Shown: positions 35,629 through 44,534, counted from the stretch's first letter. The stretch: DNA of 64,000 bases from Bacillus sp. N13C7 (GCF_026790065.1 NZ_JALAMO010000009.1:40935-104934); one strand, 5' to 3'. A program made the numbers and translations. The notes: generated from the letters alone by a model not told the origin.

Positions 35629-37029
35629 TTGAAACGGCAATTAAAACTGTTTTTTATTGTGCTGATCACTGCGGTTGTCGCTTCAGCGCTTACTTTATTT
35701 ATTACGGGCAATTCCAGCATCCTGGGCCAAAAATCAATCAGCGCGGGAGACAGCGAGTTCGACAAATTAAATAAAGCGTATGAGCAAATCAAAAGTGATT
35801 ACTACCAAAAGACAGATGATGACAAATTAGTAGACGGAGCAATTAAAGGAATGATTGAATCTCTGGATGATCCGTATTCCACATACATGGATCAAGAGGA
35901 AGCAAAATCATTTGATGAGACGATTTCTGCATCCTTTGAAGGCATTGGAGCCCAAGTAGAGGAGAAAGACGGTGAAATCCTTATAGTGTCCCCAATTAAA
36001 GGATCACCTGCAGAAAAAGCAGGAATCAAACCGAGGGACCAAATCCTTAAGGTAAATGGGAAAAGCGTCAAAGGCATGAATGTAAATCAAGCCGTCGCTT
36101 TAATCCGAGGCAAAAAGGGCACAAAAGTGAAGCTTGAGCTCAACAGAGCGGGGGTCGGAAATATCGATCTTTCCATTAAGCGCGATACCATTCCTGTAGA
36201 GACTGTCTATTCTGAGATGAAGGACAGCAACATTGGCGAAATCCAAATTACTTCTTTCTCTGAAACAACGGCTAAAGAACTGACTGATGCGATAAACAGT
36301 TTAGAGAAAAAAGGCGCCAAAGGCTATATTTTAGACTTACGGGGCAACCCAGGCGGTTTAATGGATCAGGCAATTACAATGAGCAACCTGTTCATAGATA
36401 AAGGGAAAAATATCATGCAGGTTGAATACAAAAACGGTTCAAAAGAAGTCATGAAGGCTGAAAAAGACCGGACAGTGACCAAGCCGACCGTCGTTTTAGT
36501 AAATGACGGCACAGCGAGCGCCGCGGAAATTATGGCCGCCGCCCTTCACGAATCGTCGGGCATACCGTTAATCGGCGAAACGACATTTGGCAAAGGCACA
36601 GTGCAGACTGCGAAGGAATATGATGATGGGTCTACCGTCAAACTGACTGTCGCCAAATGGCTGACTGCAGACGGTGAATGGATTCATAAAAAAGGCATCA
36701 AGCCACAAGTGAAAGCGGAGCTGCCTGATTACGCGAAGCTGCCGTATTTGGACGCAGATAAAACGTACAAATCAGGGGATTCAGGCACAAATGTCAAAGT
36801 AGCTCAGCAAATGTTTAAAGCACTTGGCTATCAAGTGAAAGTAAACAGTACGTATGACCAGGATTTTGTTTCTGTGGTCAAACAGTTCCAGAAAAAAGAG
36901 AAGCTGAAAGAAACAGGCGTACTGACTGGCGATACAACGACAAAATTAATGACAGAACTTCAAAAGAAGCTGTCAAATAATGATACGCAAATGAAAAAAG
37001 CAATTGAAACCCTGAAAAAAGAAATGTAA
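35629..37029 (+). CDS. ctpA: Carboxy-terminal processing protease CtpA
   Basis: 466 residues from TTG 35629 (AAGGTGG upstream). N-terminal signal anchor, PDZ domain (GIGAQVEEKDGEILIVSPIKGSPAEKAGI), S41 serine-lysine protease core with GTASAAEIMAAAL (nucleophile) and FGKGTVQT (lysine), then a C-terminal peptidoglycan-binding domain (about residues 385-450). It works outside the membrane on exported proteins. Confidence 0.93.
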   Translation: MKRQLKLFFIVLITAVVASALTLFITGNSSILGQKSISAGDSEFDKLNKAYEQIKSDYYQKTDDDKLVDGAIKGMIESLDDPYSTYMDQEEAKSFDETISASFEGIGAQVEEKDGEILIVSPIKGSPAEKAGIKPRDQILKVNGKSVKGMNVNQAVALIRGKKGTKVKLELNRAGVGNIDLSIKRDTIPVETVYSEMKDSNIGEIQITSFSETTAKELTDAINSLEKKGAKGYILDLRGNPGGLMDQAITMSNLFIDKGKNIMQVEYKNGSKEVMKAEKDRTVTKPTVVLVNDGTASAAEIMAAALHESSGIPLIGETTFGKGTVQTAKEYDDGSTVKLTVAKWLTADGEWIHKKGIKPQVKAELPDYAKLPYLDADKTYKSGDSGTNVKVAQQMFKALGYQVKVNSTYDQDFVSVVKQFQKKEKLKETGVLTGDTTTKLMTELQKKLSNNDTQMKKAIETLKKEM

Positions 37030-37066
37030 AAAAACCATACGCGGCAGCCGCGTATGGTTTTTTTAT
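37027..37066. terminator. Bidirectional terminator ctpA / yodF
   Basis: Perfect stem AAACCATACGCGG/CCGCGTATGGTTT with a CAG loop and T-run, overlapping the end of yodF. Confidence 0.88.
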
Positions 37067-38553
37067 GCACCCTTTTGATTCGGGTTAGTGTCTTGTTTTT
37101 TATTAAATAACCCTTCAATGACAGGATTAGATCCAGCCTTTTTAATGAACAGCGGATTAAGAACGACTACAGTTATGATATTGGCAGCCAATCCCCAAAA
37201 CCCTTCATAAATGCCGTGTGCGGATTGAGTGATATACACCATAAACGTCACCGCAAGACCGACTAGCAATCCAATAACCGTTGCTTCTCTTGTTTGGTTT
37301 TTCCAGAATAGGCTGACAGCAATCGCCGGGAAGATTTGCACCATGCCGGATACGCCTAATAGCTGAAGCGTGACTAAGGCAGTCGGGAACAGCATGCCAA
37401 ACAGAAGCGCAAGGCCGATAACAACAAACACCATTGAACGTGTGACAAGGGTCAGCCTGCTTTGAGATACATTCGGATGAATCAAATCCCGATATAGGTT
37501 ATTGGCGAATAAATTTGATGCCCCGATTGCCATAATGGAACAAGGAATCAATGAAGCAAGGGCAATCGTAGCATAGGCAAAACCTTGTGCCACGCCGCCG
37601 TAAGACGTTTGAATCAAATGCAGCAGCGCCAGTCTTGGATTTGTATCTTCCGGCAACACAAGAAAGGCGATAAAGCCAAGAAAGATAACCAAAATTAAAA
37701 CAATATTATAAAGCGGTAAAAACATGCTGTTTTTTCTTACTGCATCAGCGCTTTTCGCTGTGAAAACTCCCGTAGCGGCATGAGCCCACATAAAAAGTGC
37801 CAGGGCGGAAACAATTGATGCTGTGATAAACCAAGGAATGCCTTTTGGCCCTTCTGCCGGTATCGCCAGCATTTGCGGCGCTTCCTTTACTAACGTATCA
37901 ATCATCGGTGTCCAGCCGTTAAAATGGATAAGAGGAAGTGACACCACCATAAACAGCATAATGACCCATACTAAAATATCTTTTATAATGGCTGTAAAAG
38001 TAGGCCCTTTAATCCCGCTGAAAAACGTGTAAAGAGCTACAAGAATAAATGAGATGATGACAACCAATTTTACGTTGATATATCCGGTGCCGGCAACCTG
38101 GAGTGTATCCTGAATCCCGCTCAGCTGAAGGCATATGTACGGAATAAGCATCAGCACACCGACGATGGCAACAAGGCTTGCTAAAAGCTTGCTGTCAAAA
38201 CGTTCCCGGGCATAATCCGCAAGTGTTGTTAATTTGTGAATTTTCGCAACTTTCCAAAGTTTCGGCAGGAAGAAGTAGGCGATAAAGTAAGCCAATACAG
38301 AATAAGGAATGGCGAAAAAAGCAACACTTCCGCCCGTAAAAGCAGTACTTGTTAATCCTAAGAAAGTATATGCCGTATAAAGGTCAGCGCCTACTAAAAA
38401 CCAGACGAGAAGGCCCCCGAAGCGTCTGCCGCCGACAGACCATTCTTCCACCGAGGTTCGTGACGATTTGTCTCTTCCGGCTAGAAATCCGATACAGACA
38501 ACGGTTAATACGATAATAGCTGTAATGAGAAGTGCAGTGAGATTCCCTTGCAT
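37063..38553 (-). CDS. yodF: Sodium:solute symporter YodF (SSS family)
   Basis: 496 residues with about 13 membrane helices. SSS-family features: WSVGGRRFGGLLVWFLVGADLYTAYTFLG and ASNLFANNLYRDLI. It overlaps the upstream small DUF3311 gene by 3 bases; the same pairing exists in yhjC-yhjB and in panF-like systems. The TnrA box upstream suggests uptake of a nitrogen-containing solute. Confidence 0.88.
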   Translation of the reverse strand: MQGNLTALLITAIIVLTVVCIGFLAGRDKSSRTSVEEWSVGGRRFGGLLVWFLVGADLYTAYTFLGLTSTAFTGGSVAFFAIPYSVLAYFIAYFFLPKLWKVAKIHKLTTLADYARERFDSKLLASLVAIVGVLMLIPYICLQLSGIQDTLQVAGTGYINVKLVVIISFILVALYTFFSGIKGPTFTAIIKDILVWVIMLFMVVSLPLIHFNGWTPMIDTLVKEAPQMLAIPAEGPKGIPWFITASIVSALALFMWAHAATGVFTAKSADAVRKNSMFLPLYNIVLILVIFLGFIAFLVLPEDTNPRLALLHLIQTSYGGVAQGFAYATIALASLIPCSIMAIGASNLFANNLYRDLIHPNVSQSRLTLVTRSMVFVVIGLALLFGMLFPTALVTLQLLGVSGMVQIFPAIAVSLFWKNQTREATVIGLLVGLAVTFMVYITQSAHGIYEGFWGLAANIITVVVLNPLFIKKAGSNPVIEGLFNKKQDTNPNQKGA

Positions 38554-38753
38554 TATTCAAGTCCTCCATCTTTTTTTTGCATCTGGTAAATGCCAAACGA
38601 GCATAACGGCGTGATGATAATCCACAACAGCAGCCAAAAGTGGAAAAACGGCAGGCCGAAGATAATCGGTTCTATTCGATTCACAAGCGGCAAAAGCGTG
38701 AGCTGAATGAATGGCAAAAGAATAAGAATAACAATAAGTGCTTTTTTAACCAT
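38553..38753 (-). CDS. Small DUF3311 (YhjC-like) partner of YodF
   Basis: 66 residues with two hydrophobic helices (KALIVILILLPFIQLTLLPLVNRI and FHFWLLLWIIITPLCSFGIYQM) and a charged tail. Translationally coupled to yodF by a 3-base overlap. It is probably a small subunit of the symporter, as for other SSS transporters with short partners. Confidence 0.82.
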   Translation of the reverse strand: MVKKALIVILILLPFIQLTLLPLVNRIEPIIFGLPFFHFWLLLWIIITPLCSFGIYQMQKKDGGLE

Positions 38754-38797
38754 TTACTTTCCTCCTGAAACATGATAATGCTCACTATAATAGCAGT

Positions 38798-38814
38798 TGT
38801 AAGAAAAGATCACA
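38798..38814. promoter_or_regulatory. TnrA box upstream of yodF
   Basis: TGTAAGAAAAGATCACA fits TGTNANAWWWTMTNACA with one mismatch. It is about 45 bases upstream of the DUF3311 start, with a TATTAT/TATAGT -10 between, the usual activating position for this nitrogen-limitation regulator. Confidence 0.65.
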
Positions 38815-38903
38815 AGATAATTATTAGAAAAAAATGATTTTTTCAATTATTTAATCAAAACACATGGTTTGCATCCAGCTCAATAAAGGTTTAAAATAAT
38901 AAA

Positions 38904-38921
38904 TATCTTGAAATCGAGATA
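38904..38921. promoter_or_regulatory. MhqR operator upstream of mhqE
   Basis: TATCTTGAAATCGAGATA matches the MhqR inverted repeat (tATCTcgaAtTCgAGATa) with few changes. It lies 17 bases before the mhqE ATG. MhqR is a MarR-type repressor released by quinones. Confidence 0.75.
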
Positions 38922-38937
38922 AAGTAGGAGTGGAAAA

Positions 38938-39849
38938 ATGAAAACAGAAGGATTGCACCATATCACAGCATTCGCCAGAGATCCGCAGGAAAACTTGCGG
39001 TTTTATACAGAAGTGCTTGGGCTCAGGCTTGTTAAAAAAACAGTAAACTTTGATGATCCCGGAACGTATCATTTTTACTTTGGGAATCAAAACGGAGATC
39101 CCGGAACAATCATGACCTTTTTCCCGTTCCAAGGGAGCGGACAGGGAACGGTAGGCAAAGGCCAAGCAGGCCGGGTGTACTTTTCCGTTCCAAAAGGCTC
39201 TCTGTCTTTTTGGAAGGAACGTCTTGAAAAAGACGGCCTGAATCTAGAGGAGAAAACGTTATTCGGTGAAAAGAGCCTTATTTTTAATGATACAGAAGAT
39301 CTTCCGTTAGCGATCATAGAGGACGAGAAAAGCGGCAATAGCGAGTGGACGCCTGACGGCATTTCGGAACACGAAGCGATTACGGGAATGAAAGGCGTGC
39401 TCCTGTATTCCTACGACCCGCAGGCGACCATTCAATTGTTAACAGAAAGCTTCGGATACACCAAAGCGGCGTCAGAAGATCAGATTGTCAGGCTGACATC
39501 CTCAGCGGCCATCGGCGGCATCATTGACGTACATTTACACCCTGATAAAAGAGGCGTGGGAGGTTACGGCACGGTGCACCATGTAGCGTTTCGGACATCG
39601 AAAGAGGAACAGGCGAGCTGGCTTCCGATTATTGCGAAAAACCATCTTCCTTCGTCCGAAATCCTAGACAGAGAATACTTTACATCCGTTTATTTCAGGG
39701 AGAAAGGCGGTATCCTATTTGAAATCGCCACAGATGAGCCGGGCTTTATGACAGATGAAACGTTTGATGAGCTGGGAACTTCATTAAAACTGCCTGAATG
39801 GCTGGAGAAACATAGACAACAAATTACAGACATGTTGCCTGAACTTTAA
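38938..39849 (+). CDS. mhqE: MhqE, ring-cleavage (VOC) dioxygenase for hydroquinones
   Basis: 303 residues with two VOC/glyoxalase modules: LHHITAFARDPQENLRFYTEVLGLRLVKKT at the N-terminus and VHHVAFRTSKEEQ with GILFEIATDEPGF in the second. His and Glu metal ligands are present. It opens hydroquinone rings during quinone detoxification. Co-transcribed with mhqD 16 bases downstream. Confidence 0.9.
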   Translation: MKTEGLHHITAFARDPQENLRFYTEVLGLRLVKKTVNFDDPGTYHFYFGNQNGDPGTIMTFFPFQGSGQGTVGKGQAGRVYFSVPKGSLSFWKERLEKDGLNLEEKTLFGEKSLIFNDTEDLPLAIIEDEKSGNSEWTPDGISEHEAITGMKGVLLYSYDPQATIQLLTESFGYTKAASEDQIVRLTSSAAIGGIIDVHLHPDKRGVGGYGTVHHVAFRTSKEEQASWLPIIAKNHLPSSEILDREYFTSVYFREKGGILFEIATDEPGFMTDETFDELGTSLKLPEWLEKHRQQITDMLPEL

Positions 39850-39865
39850 AAGGGGGATTTTTACG

Positions 39866-40468
39866 ATGAAGCATATTTATGAAAAAGGGACATCTGACAA
39901 CGTACTTTTGCTCTTGCATGGCACTGGTGGAAACGAACACGACCTGCTTTCATTGGGGCGGTTTATAGATCCTCATGCCCATTTGCTTGGTGTCAGAGGT
40001 TCGGTGCTTGAAAATGGAATGCCGAGATTTTTCAAACGCTTAAGTGAAGGTGTATTTGATGAAAAGGATCTTGTAGAGCGGACAAGAGAATTGAAAGATT
40101 TTATCGACGAGGCTGCAGAAATGCATCAATTTGACCGCGGCCGAGTGATTGCAGTCGGTTATTCAAATGGAGCTAATATTGCGGCAAGCCTGCTTTTCCA
40201 TTATAAAGATGTCTTAAAAGGGGCTATTCTGCATCATCCGATGGTTCCGATTCGCGGTATCAAACTGCCTGATATGACGGGACTACCTGTTTTTATTGGT
40301 GCCGGGAAATACGATCCTCTCTGCACGAAGGAAGAATCAGAAGAACTTCACCGTTATTTACGGAACAACGGGGCATTAGCCTCTGTTTTCTGGCAGGATG
40401 GGGGCCATCAGCTGACGCAGCATGAAGCTGAACAGGCTCGTGAATGGTATAAAGATGCGATTGTATAA
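39866..40468 (+). CDS. mhqD: MhqD, carboxylesterase-type alpha/beta hydrolase
   Basis: 200 residues. LLLHGTGGNEHDLLSLG gives the oxyanion region, VGYSNGANIAASLL the nucleophilic serine, and the Asp (FIGAGKYDPLC) and His (DGGHQLTQ) complete the triad. It acts with MhqE in quinone or catechol resistance, perhaps on the ring-cleavage products. Confidence 0.9.
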   Translation: MKHIYEKGTSDNVLLLLHGTGGNEHDLLSLGRFIDPHAHLLGVRGSVLENGMPRFFKRLSEGVFDEKDLVERTRELKDFIDEAAEMHQFDRGRVIAVGYSNGANIAASLLFHYKDVLKGAILHHPMVPIRGIKLPDMTGLPVFIGAGKYDPLCTKEESEELHRYLRNNGALASVFWQDGGHQLTQHEAEQAREWYKDAIV

Positions 40469-40507
40469 AAAAACCTTAGTCCGTAGTTCGGACTAAGGTT
40501 TTTCATA
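40466..40507. terminator. Bidirectional terminator mhqD / yodC
   Basis: Stem AAACCTTAGTCCG/CGGACTAAGGTTT with loop TAGTT and T-run. Confidence 0.88.
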
Positions 40508-40510
40508 TCC

Positions 40511-41119
40511 TTACAGCCAAGTCGACACTTTTGAAAGCGGCAAGCGGTTGCTTTGATGGGCAGGTTTCGCTGCTTTGCCGATGGAAATAAGCATAACCGG
40601 AACATAGCGCTCACTGATATCAAATTGCTTTTGGAACTGCTCTTTGTTAAATCCGCCGATTGCGCATGTGTCATAACCTTTTGCTTTTGCGGCAATCATA
40701 AGCTGCATAGCGGCTAAAGAAGCATTTAAGAATGCAGAATCACGTGCGAACTGTTCGCTTTGGTATGCACCGTTAATTTGGCCGAGCAACGTTTGTTTGA
40801 TTTCATCTGTAATATAGCCTTGGCTTGCCAATTCGGCGTAAACTTCTTCACCATTTTCATTTGCCTTTAAATCACCTAAAATGGCAACAACCGCAGAAGA
40901 CTCAACGATTTGTTTTTGATTATACGCTACAGGAAGAAGCGCCGCTTTTGATTCATCGCTGTGGAATACTGTAAAATGCCAATGCTGAAGGTTCCAAGCT
41001 GAAGGCGCCTTAGCGGCAAGGTCCAACAGCTCAGTCAGCTCTTCTTTAGAGATCGGGGCATTTGTATCATATTCCTTTACAGATGCACGTGCTTTTAAAA
41101 CATCCAGAGTATTCGTCAT
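40511..41119 (-). CDS. yodC: FMN nitroreductase YodC
   Basis: 202 residues of the nitroreductase family: RASVKEYDTNAPISKEELTELLDLAAKAPSAWNLQHWHF binds FMN, and the C-terminus has KGYDTCAIGGFNKEQFQ. It detoxifies electrophiles such as quinones and azo compounds. It diverges from yodB, its repressor in B. subtilis. Confidence 0.92.
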   Translation of the reverse strand: MTNTLDVLKARASVKEYDTNAPISKEELTELLDLAAKAPSAWNLQHWHFTVFHSDESKAALLPVAYNQKQIVESSAVVAILGDLKANENGEEVYAELASQGYITDEIKQTLLGQINGAYQSEQFARDSAFLNASLAAMQLMIAAKAKGYDTCAIGGFNKEQFQKQFDISERYVPVMLISIGKAAKPAHQSNRLPLSKVSTWL

Positions 41120-41170
41120 AGTGTTTCCTCCTTCGGATAAACGTGGTATGATAATAGAAAAGTTAGAAGC

Positions 41171-41183
41171 TTACTAAATGTAA
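41171..41183. promoter_or_regulatory. Candidate YodB operator between yodC and yodB
   Basis: TTACTAAATGTAA is a short near-palindrome (TTAC-N5-GTAA) in the 129-base divergent region. YodB/CatR sites are of the TACT..AGTA type, so it is a partial fit. Confidence 0.4.
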
Positions 41184-41248
41184 CTTGAAAGAATATTGTA
41201 ATGGATCATTGAATACATGTCAATCAATAGATGAAGGGATGAAGACTT

Positions 41249-41587
41249 GTGGGAAATACGATGTGCCCTAAAATGGAATCCGCTTTTTCATTGCTGGGAA
41301 AACGATGGAACGGTCTGATCATCCATGTGCTAATGGATGGGCCGAAACGGTTTAAAGAGATAACGGAAACAATACCGATGATCAGCCAAAAAATGCTGGC
41401 GGAGCGCCTTAAGGAGCTTGAACAAAACGAGATCGTCGAGCGCCAGGTTCTCCCTGAAACGCCGGTCAAAGTCATCTACACGCTCACTGAAAAAGGAACA
41501 GCGCTTCAAGCTGTATTTCAAGAGATGCAGGCATGGGCCGATCAATTTTGCGAGCCCGGTGAAACCGTGTGTGACGAAGAGAAATAA
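41249..41587 (+). CDS. yodB: HxlR-family redox-sensing repressor YodB
   Basis: 112 residues from GTG 41249. Winged-helix HxlR domain: CPKMESAFSLLGKRWNGLIIHVLMDGPKRFKEI and ISQKMLAERLKELEQNEIVERQV. Redox-active Cys6 and the C-terminal Cys101 and Cys108 are all present. It senses quinones and diamide and represses azoR1, yodC and spx. Confidence 0.93.
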   Translation: MGNTMCPKMESAFSLLGKRWNGLIIHVLMDGPKRFKEITETIPMISQKMLAERLKELEQNEIVERQVLPETPVKVIYTLTEKGTALQAVFQEMQAWADQFCEPGETVCDEEK

Positions 41588-41589
41588 GG

Positions 41590-41675
41590 AAAGAGGCCTT
41601 CGGAAAAGGTCTTTATTTCAATAATAAAGTCATGTAATGGGTGGTGATTCATACCGTTTACATGACTTTTTTATA
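41590..41675 (+). terminator. Two tandem hairpins after yodB
   Basis: AAAGAGGCCTT/AAGGTCTTT-type stem at 41590-41617, and a stronger AAGTCATGTAA/TTACATGACTT stem at 41627-41667 followed by T5. Confidence 0.75.
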
Positions 41676-41730
41676 TTTGCCAAAAGCAATGTTCATACGA
41701 AAGGAATATAAAAATAGGAAAGGGGCATCT

Positions 41731-41933
41731 GTGAAAAAGTTATTAGATCAAACCTGTTGTGAATGGAGAAGATTATTTATCTTGTCGCGCAAATCAGCAA
41801 GGCGGAATCTATCCGCATGAATTTTATATTTACAATCACAACCCAGTCACCTTCCATTGGAATTACAATGGTATCGAAACTGGATTTAAAAAGGGAAATC
41901 CAGATTCTATCCACCAATATTGAATTACCCCGT
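41731..41933 (+). pseudogene. Remnant of an unrecognised gene
   Basis: A good AAAGGGG ribosome binding site and GTG 41731 give a start (MKKLLDQTCCEWRR) that runs into a stop after 29 codons. A second frame, entered near 41757, stays open to TGA 41931-41933 and gives a protein-like tail rich in Tyr, His and Asn (GGIYPHEFYIYNHNPVTFHW). Most likely a frameshifted, internally deleted secreted protein; family not recognised. Confidence 0.45.
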
Positions 41934-41983
41934 TTTGCTGGCAACTTTCGTACTGATTATTTCGTAAAAAGAAATCAAAGAAG

Positions 41984-42016
41984 AGGGAGGGTCTCTGATG
42001 AAACCCTCTTTTTTTA
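41984..42016 (+). terminator. Terminator after the remnant
   Basis: Stem GAGGGT(CTCTGATGA)AACCCTC followed by eight T. Confidence 0.72.
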
Positions 42017-42032
42017 CTGCATTTTCATTATT

Positions 42033-42422
42033 TTATAGTTTCCCGTTCAAAAATTGCGCTTCACCAAGACCGAAACTCCAGTCTGCGTTGCCATTCTCGG
42101 TAATAGAAACCATGAGGTCTTCTGGAGAAATGCCGCATACTGCTTCTAGCTTTTCAGCCAGCAGGGCATACAATTTTTCTTTTTGGCTTTCTGTTCTTGT
42201 TTTGCTCGTTATACTGATGATGACCAGATCCTTGCTTCTTTGAAATCCTAATCCTGTATCTTGGATCACAAGCTCGTTTGCCGGATGCTGATGGACAATT
42301 TGATAACGGTCTCTTTCCGGAACAGCAAATGCTTGGACCATCGCTTGGTGAGCGGTATCCAATAACAATTGCAGTGATTTTTCGTCACGGCCTTCAATTA
42401 CATCAAAACGTAACAATGGCAT
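42033..42422 (-). CDS. yodA: Tautomerase-family protein YodA
   Basis: 129 residues starting [13 protein letters not shown]; Pro2 after removal of Met is the catalytic base of the 4-oxalocrotonate tautomerase/MIF superfamily. The chain is two fused tautomerase units. It may act on small keto-enol substrates or on quinone breakdown products; the substrate is unknown. Confidence 0.85.
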   Translation of the reverse strand: MPLLRFDVIEGRDEKSLQLLLDTAHQAMVQAFAVPERDRYQIVHQHPANELVIQDTGLGFQRSKDLVIISITSKTRTESQKEKLYALLAEKLEAVCGISPEDLMVSITENGNADWSFGLGEAQFLNGKL

Positions 42423-42775
42423 GTGAATTCCTCCTCATGTGAAGTTGTTATCCGTCTGTTTTCACATTATTTTACTCATTTCCAGATAGTGGATAAATAT
42501 AAAGATTCGCTGATAACTTGATAAAAAACATAACATATAACCAATAGTTAATCAATATATAACTATTAAATAATCAAGATAATCGATAGGTAATTGAGAA
42601 AAACGCCATAAAAACCATTGACAGCTTTTGGTTAGGAGATTAGTATGAATATACTTGTTGACCAAAAGATAACAAACACATAACCAACTTTTTTCGTCAT
42701 TAGTGAAAGCGGTTTCTGACTGCGGGGTTTAAATAGTGCCGAAATCATTTTTAGAAACACATATGGAGGGGTACC
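42423..42775 (+). promoter_or_regulatory. yojA control region with cre site
   Basis: A 353-base AT-rich gap. TTGACA (42618-42623) with a 17-base spacer and TAGTAT (42641-42646) is a likely promoter. TGAAAGCGGTTTCT (42704-42717) matches the CcpA cre consensus at 13 of 14 positions downstream of it, where it would act as a roadblock. Confidence 0.6.
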
Positions 42776-44110
42776 ATGCCGATTTTGATTGTTGCTGTTG
42801 GAGTGCTGGTTTTGTTATTTCTTATTATTAAAGTGAAATTAAATACTTTTGTTTCACTTATTGTCGTGTCATTTTTAGTAGCTGTCGGACTAGGGATGGA
42901 TACCAATAAAATCGTTCTTTCAATTGAAGCGGGTATAGGCGGGCAGCTCGGGCATTTAGCTTTAGTGTTTGGGCTTGGCGCGATGCTCGGAAGGCTTGTC
43001 TCAGATGCTGGGGGAGGCTATCGCATTGCCATTACGCTGATTGACAAATTTGGAAGGAAACGAATACAGGCGGCGGTGGTGGTTGCCTCATTTATCATCG
43101 GCATTGCCCTGTTTTTTGAAGTGGGGCTTGTTCTGTTGATTCCGATTGTTTATGCGATTGCGAAAGAATTAAAAATGCCTTTTCTCTATCTGGGAATTCC
43201 GATGGCTGCTGCTTTAAATGTCACCCATGGATTTTTGCCCCCGCATCCTGCGCCGACTGCCATCTCAGTTGCATACGGCGCAAACATTGGTCAAGTGCTG
43301 CTTTTTGGAATCATCATCGCAGTGCCGACCACTGTGGTTGCCGGGCCCTTATTTAATAAATTTGCAATGAAGCTGTTTCCCAGTGCGTACCAAAAGAGCG
43401 GAAATTTATCGGCGTTAGGGCCGCGGAAAGAATTTCAGCTGGATGAAACACCAGGCTTTTCAATCAGTGTTGTCACGTCTTTATTTCCAGTTATCTTTAT
43501 GGCGATAGCAACAATTTTTTCTTTAATACTCAATGAACACTCAAAAGGAAAAGAAATCATAGAATTTATCGGCACTCCAGGGACGGCAATGCTCATTTCA
43601 CTTTTGCTTGCGCTCTATACAATGGGATATGCTCGTAAAATACCTATGAAGGAGGCCAGCAAATCACTATCAGAATCGATATCACAAATCGCGATGATGC
43701 TGCTCATCATAGGAGGGGGAGGGGCGTTTAAACAGGTGCTTATTGATGGCAGGGTCGGTGATTATTTCGCTGATCTTTTCAGTCAAACAAATATGTCCCC
43801 GCTGCTTGTGGCATGGATCATCGCTGCGGTTCTGCGCCTATGTTTGGGCTCAGCTACCGTGGCTGCGCTTACCACTGCGGGAATGGCAGCTCCGCTCATG
43901 GAGGCGGGCAGTGTAAACCCGGCATTAATGGTGCTGGCAACAGGAGCAGGCAGTGTCATCGCGTGTCATGTAAACGATGCAGGATTTTGGATGGTAAAGG
44001 AATTTTTCGGCTTGAGCATGAAAGAAACATTTCAAACGTGGACGCTGCTTACGACAGTTCTCTCAGTAACAGGGCTCGGCTGTGTGTTATTGGCTGGGCT
44101 TGTGATGTAA
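42776..44110 (+). CDS. yojA: GntP-family gluconate/organic acid permease YojA
   Basis: 444 residues, about 12 membrane helices. Family motifs: FGLGAMLGRLVSDAGGGYRIA, GFLPPHPAPTAI and CLGSATVAALTTAGMAAPLM. Transports gluconate or a related sugar acid with protons. GGAGGGG precedes the ATG. The cre site upstream fits a carbon-source transporter. Confidence 0.93.
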   Translation: MPILIVAVGVLVLLFLIIKVKLNTFVSLIVVSFLVAVGLGMDTNKIVLSIEAGIGGQLGHLALVFGLGAMLGRLVSDAGGGYRIAITLIDKFGRKRIQAAVVVASFIIGIALFFEVGLVLLIPIVYAIAKELKMPFLYLGIPMAAALNVTHGFLPPHPAPTAISVAYGANIGQVLLFGIIIAVPTTVVAGPLFNKFAMKLFPSAYQKSGNLSALGPRKEFQLDETPGFSISVVTSLFPVIFMAIATIFSLILNEHSKGKEIIEFIGTPGTAMLISLLLALYTMGYARKIPMKEASKSLSESISQIAMMLLIIGGGGAFKQVLIDGRVGDYFADLFSQTNMSPLLVAWIIAAVLRLCLGSATVAALTTAGMAAPLMEAGSVNPALMVLATGAGSVIACHVNDAGFWMVKEFFGLSMKETFQTWTLLTTVLSVTGLGCVLLAGLVM

Positions 44111-44195
44111 CAATACCTAGATTTATTTCATAGCCCAATCGTTTTTCTTCCTTTCTGAATACCTTACGTATAGGCAGACAAAAGGAGGAAAAATC

Positions 44196-44534
44196 ATGTA
44201 CCCTCAACATTCATATTATCGCGGGAACCTAGATCCAGCCGGATATCCGGCGCGCAATCCTTTCTTGTTTGGCGCTCCTTTAGTCGGCGGTTTATTAGGC
44301 GGTTTTCTCGGGAGTGCTCTGTTTAACGCTCCTCGTCCCTATGCTTATCCGCCTGTGCCGTATGGTTACGGAGGTGCACCGTACGGTTTTGGTGCCGGCG
44401 TGCCATACGGCGGATATCCCCGTTTTTTATCGGATGATTTCTACCTCGGACATATTGTAGTCTTGCTGCTTCTGAAACATGACTTCCAGAAGGCCATCCT
44501 TATAAACAGCTTTTGTTCCTTTGCGTTTAACTAA
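44196..44534 (+). CDS. yojB: YojB, Gly/Pro/Tyr-rich small protein with stop-loss tail
   Basis: Starts after AAAGGAGG. Residues 1-~76 are repetitive (APYGFGAGVPYGGYP) with a short hydrophobic stretch FGAPLVGGLLGGFLGSALF. From ~77 the composition changes abruptly (DFYLGHIVVLLLLKHDF), because the frame now runs antisense through the end of gerT. The usual protein is about 78 residues, so a base change near 44424 probably removed the stop. Function unknown, likely spore-associated. Confidence 0.72.
   Translation: MYPQHSYYRGNLDPAGYPARNPFLFGAPLVGGLLGGFLGSALFNAPRPYAYPPVPYGYGGAPYGFGAGVPYGGYPRFLSDDFYLGHIVVLLLLKHDFQKAILINSFCSFAFN

Noticed and set aside
41763..42038. 91-codon ORF between yodB and yodA as a gene
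   Set aside because: It starts inside the remnant in a third frame, lacks a ribosome binding site and runs through a terminator hairpin.
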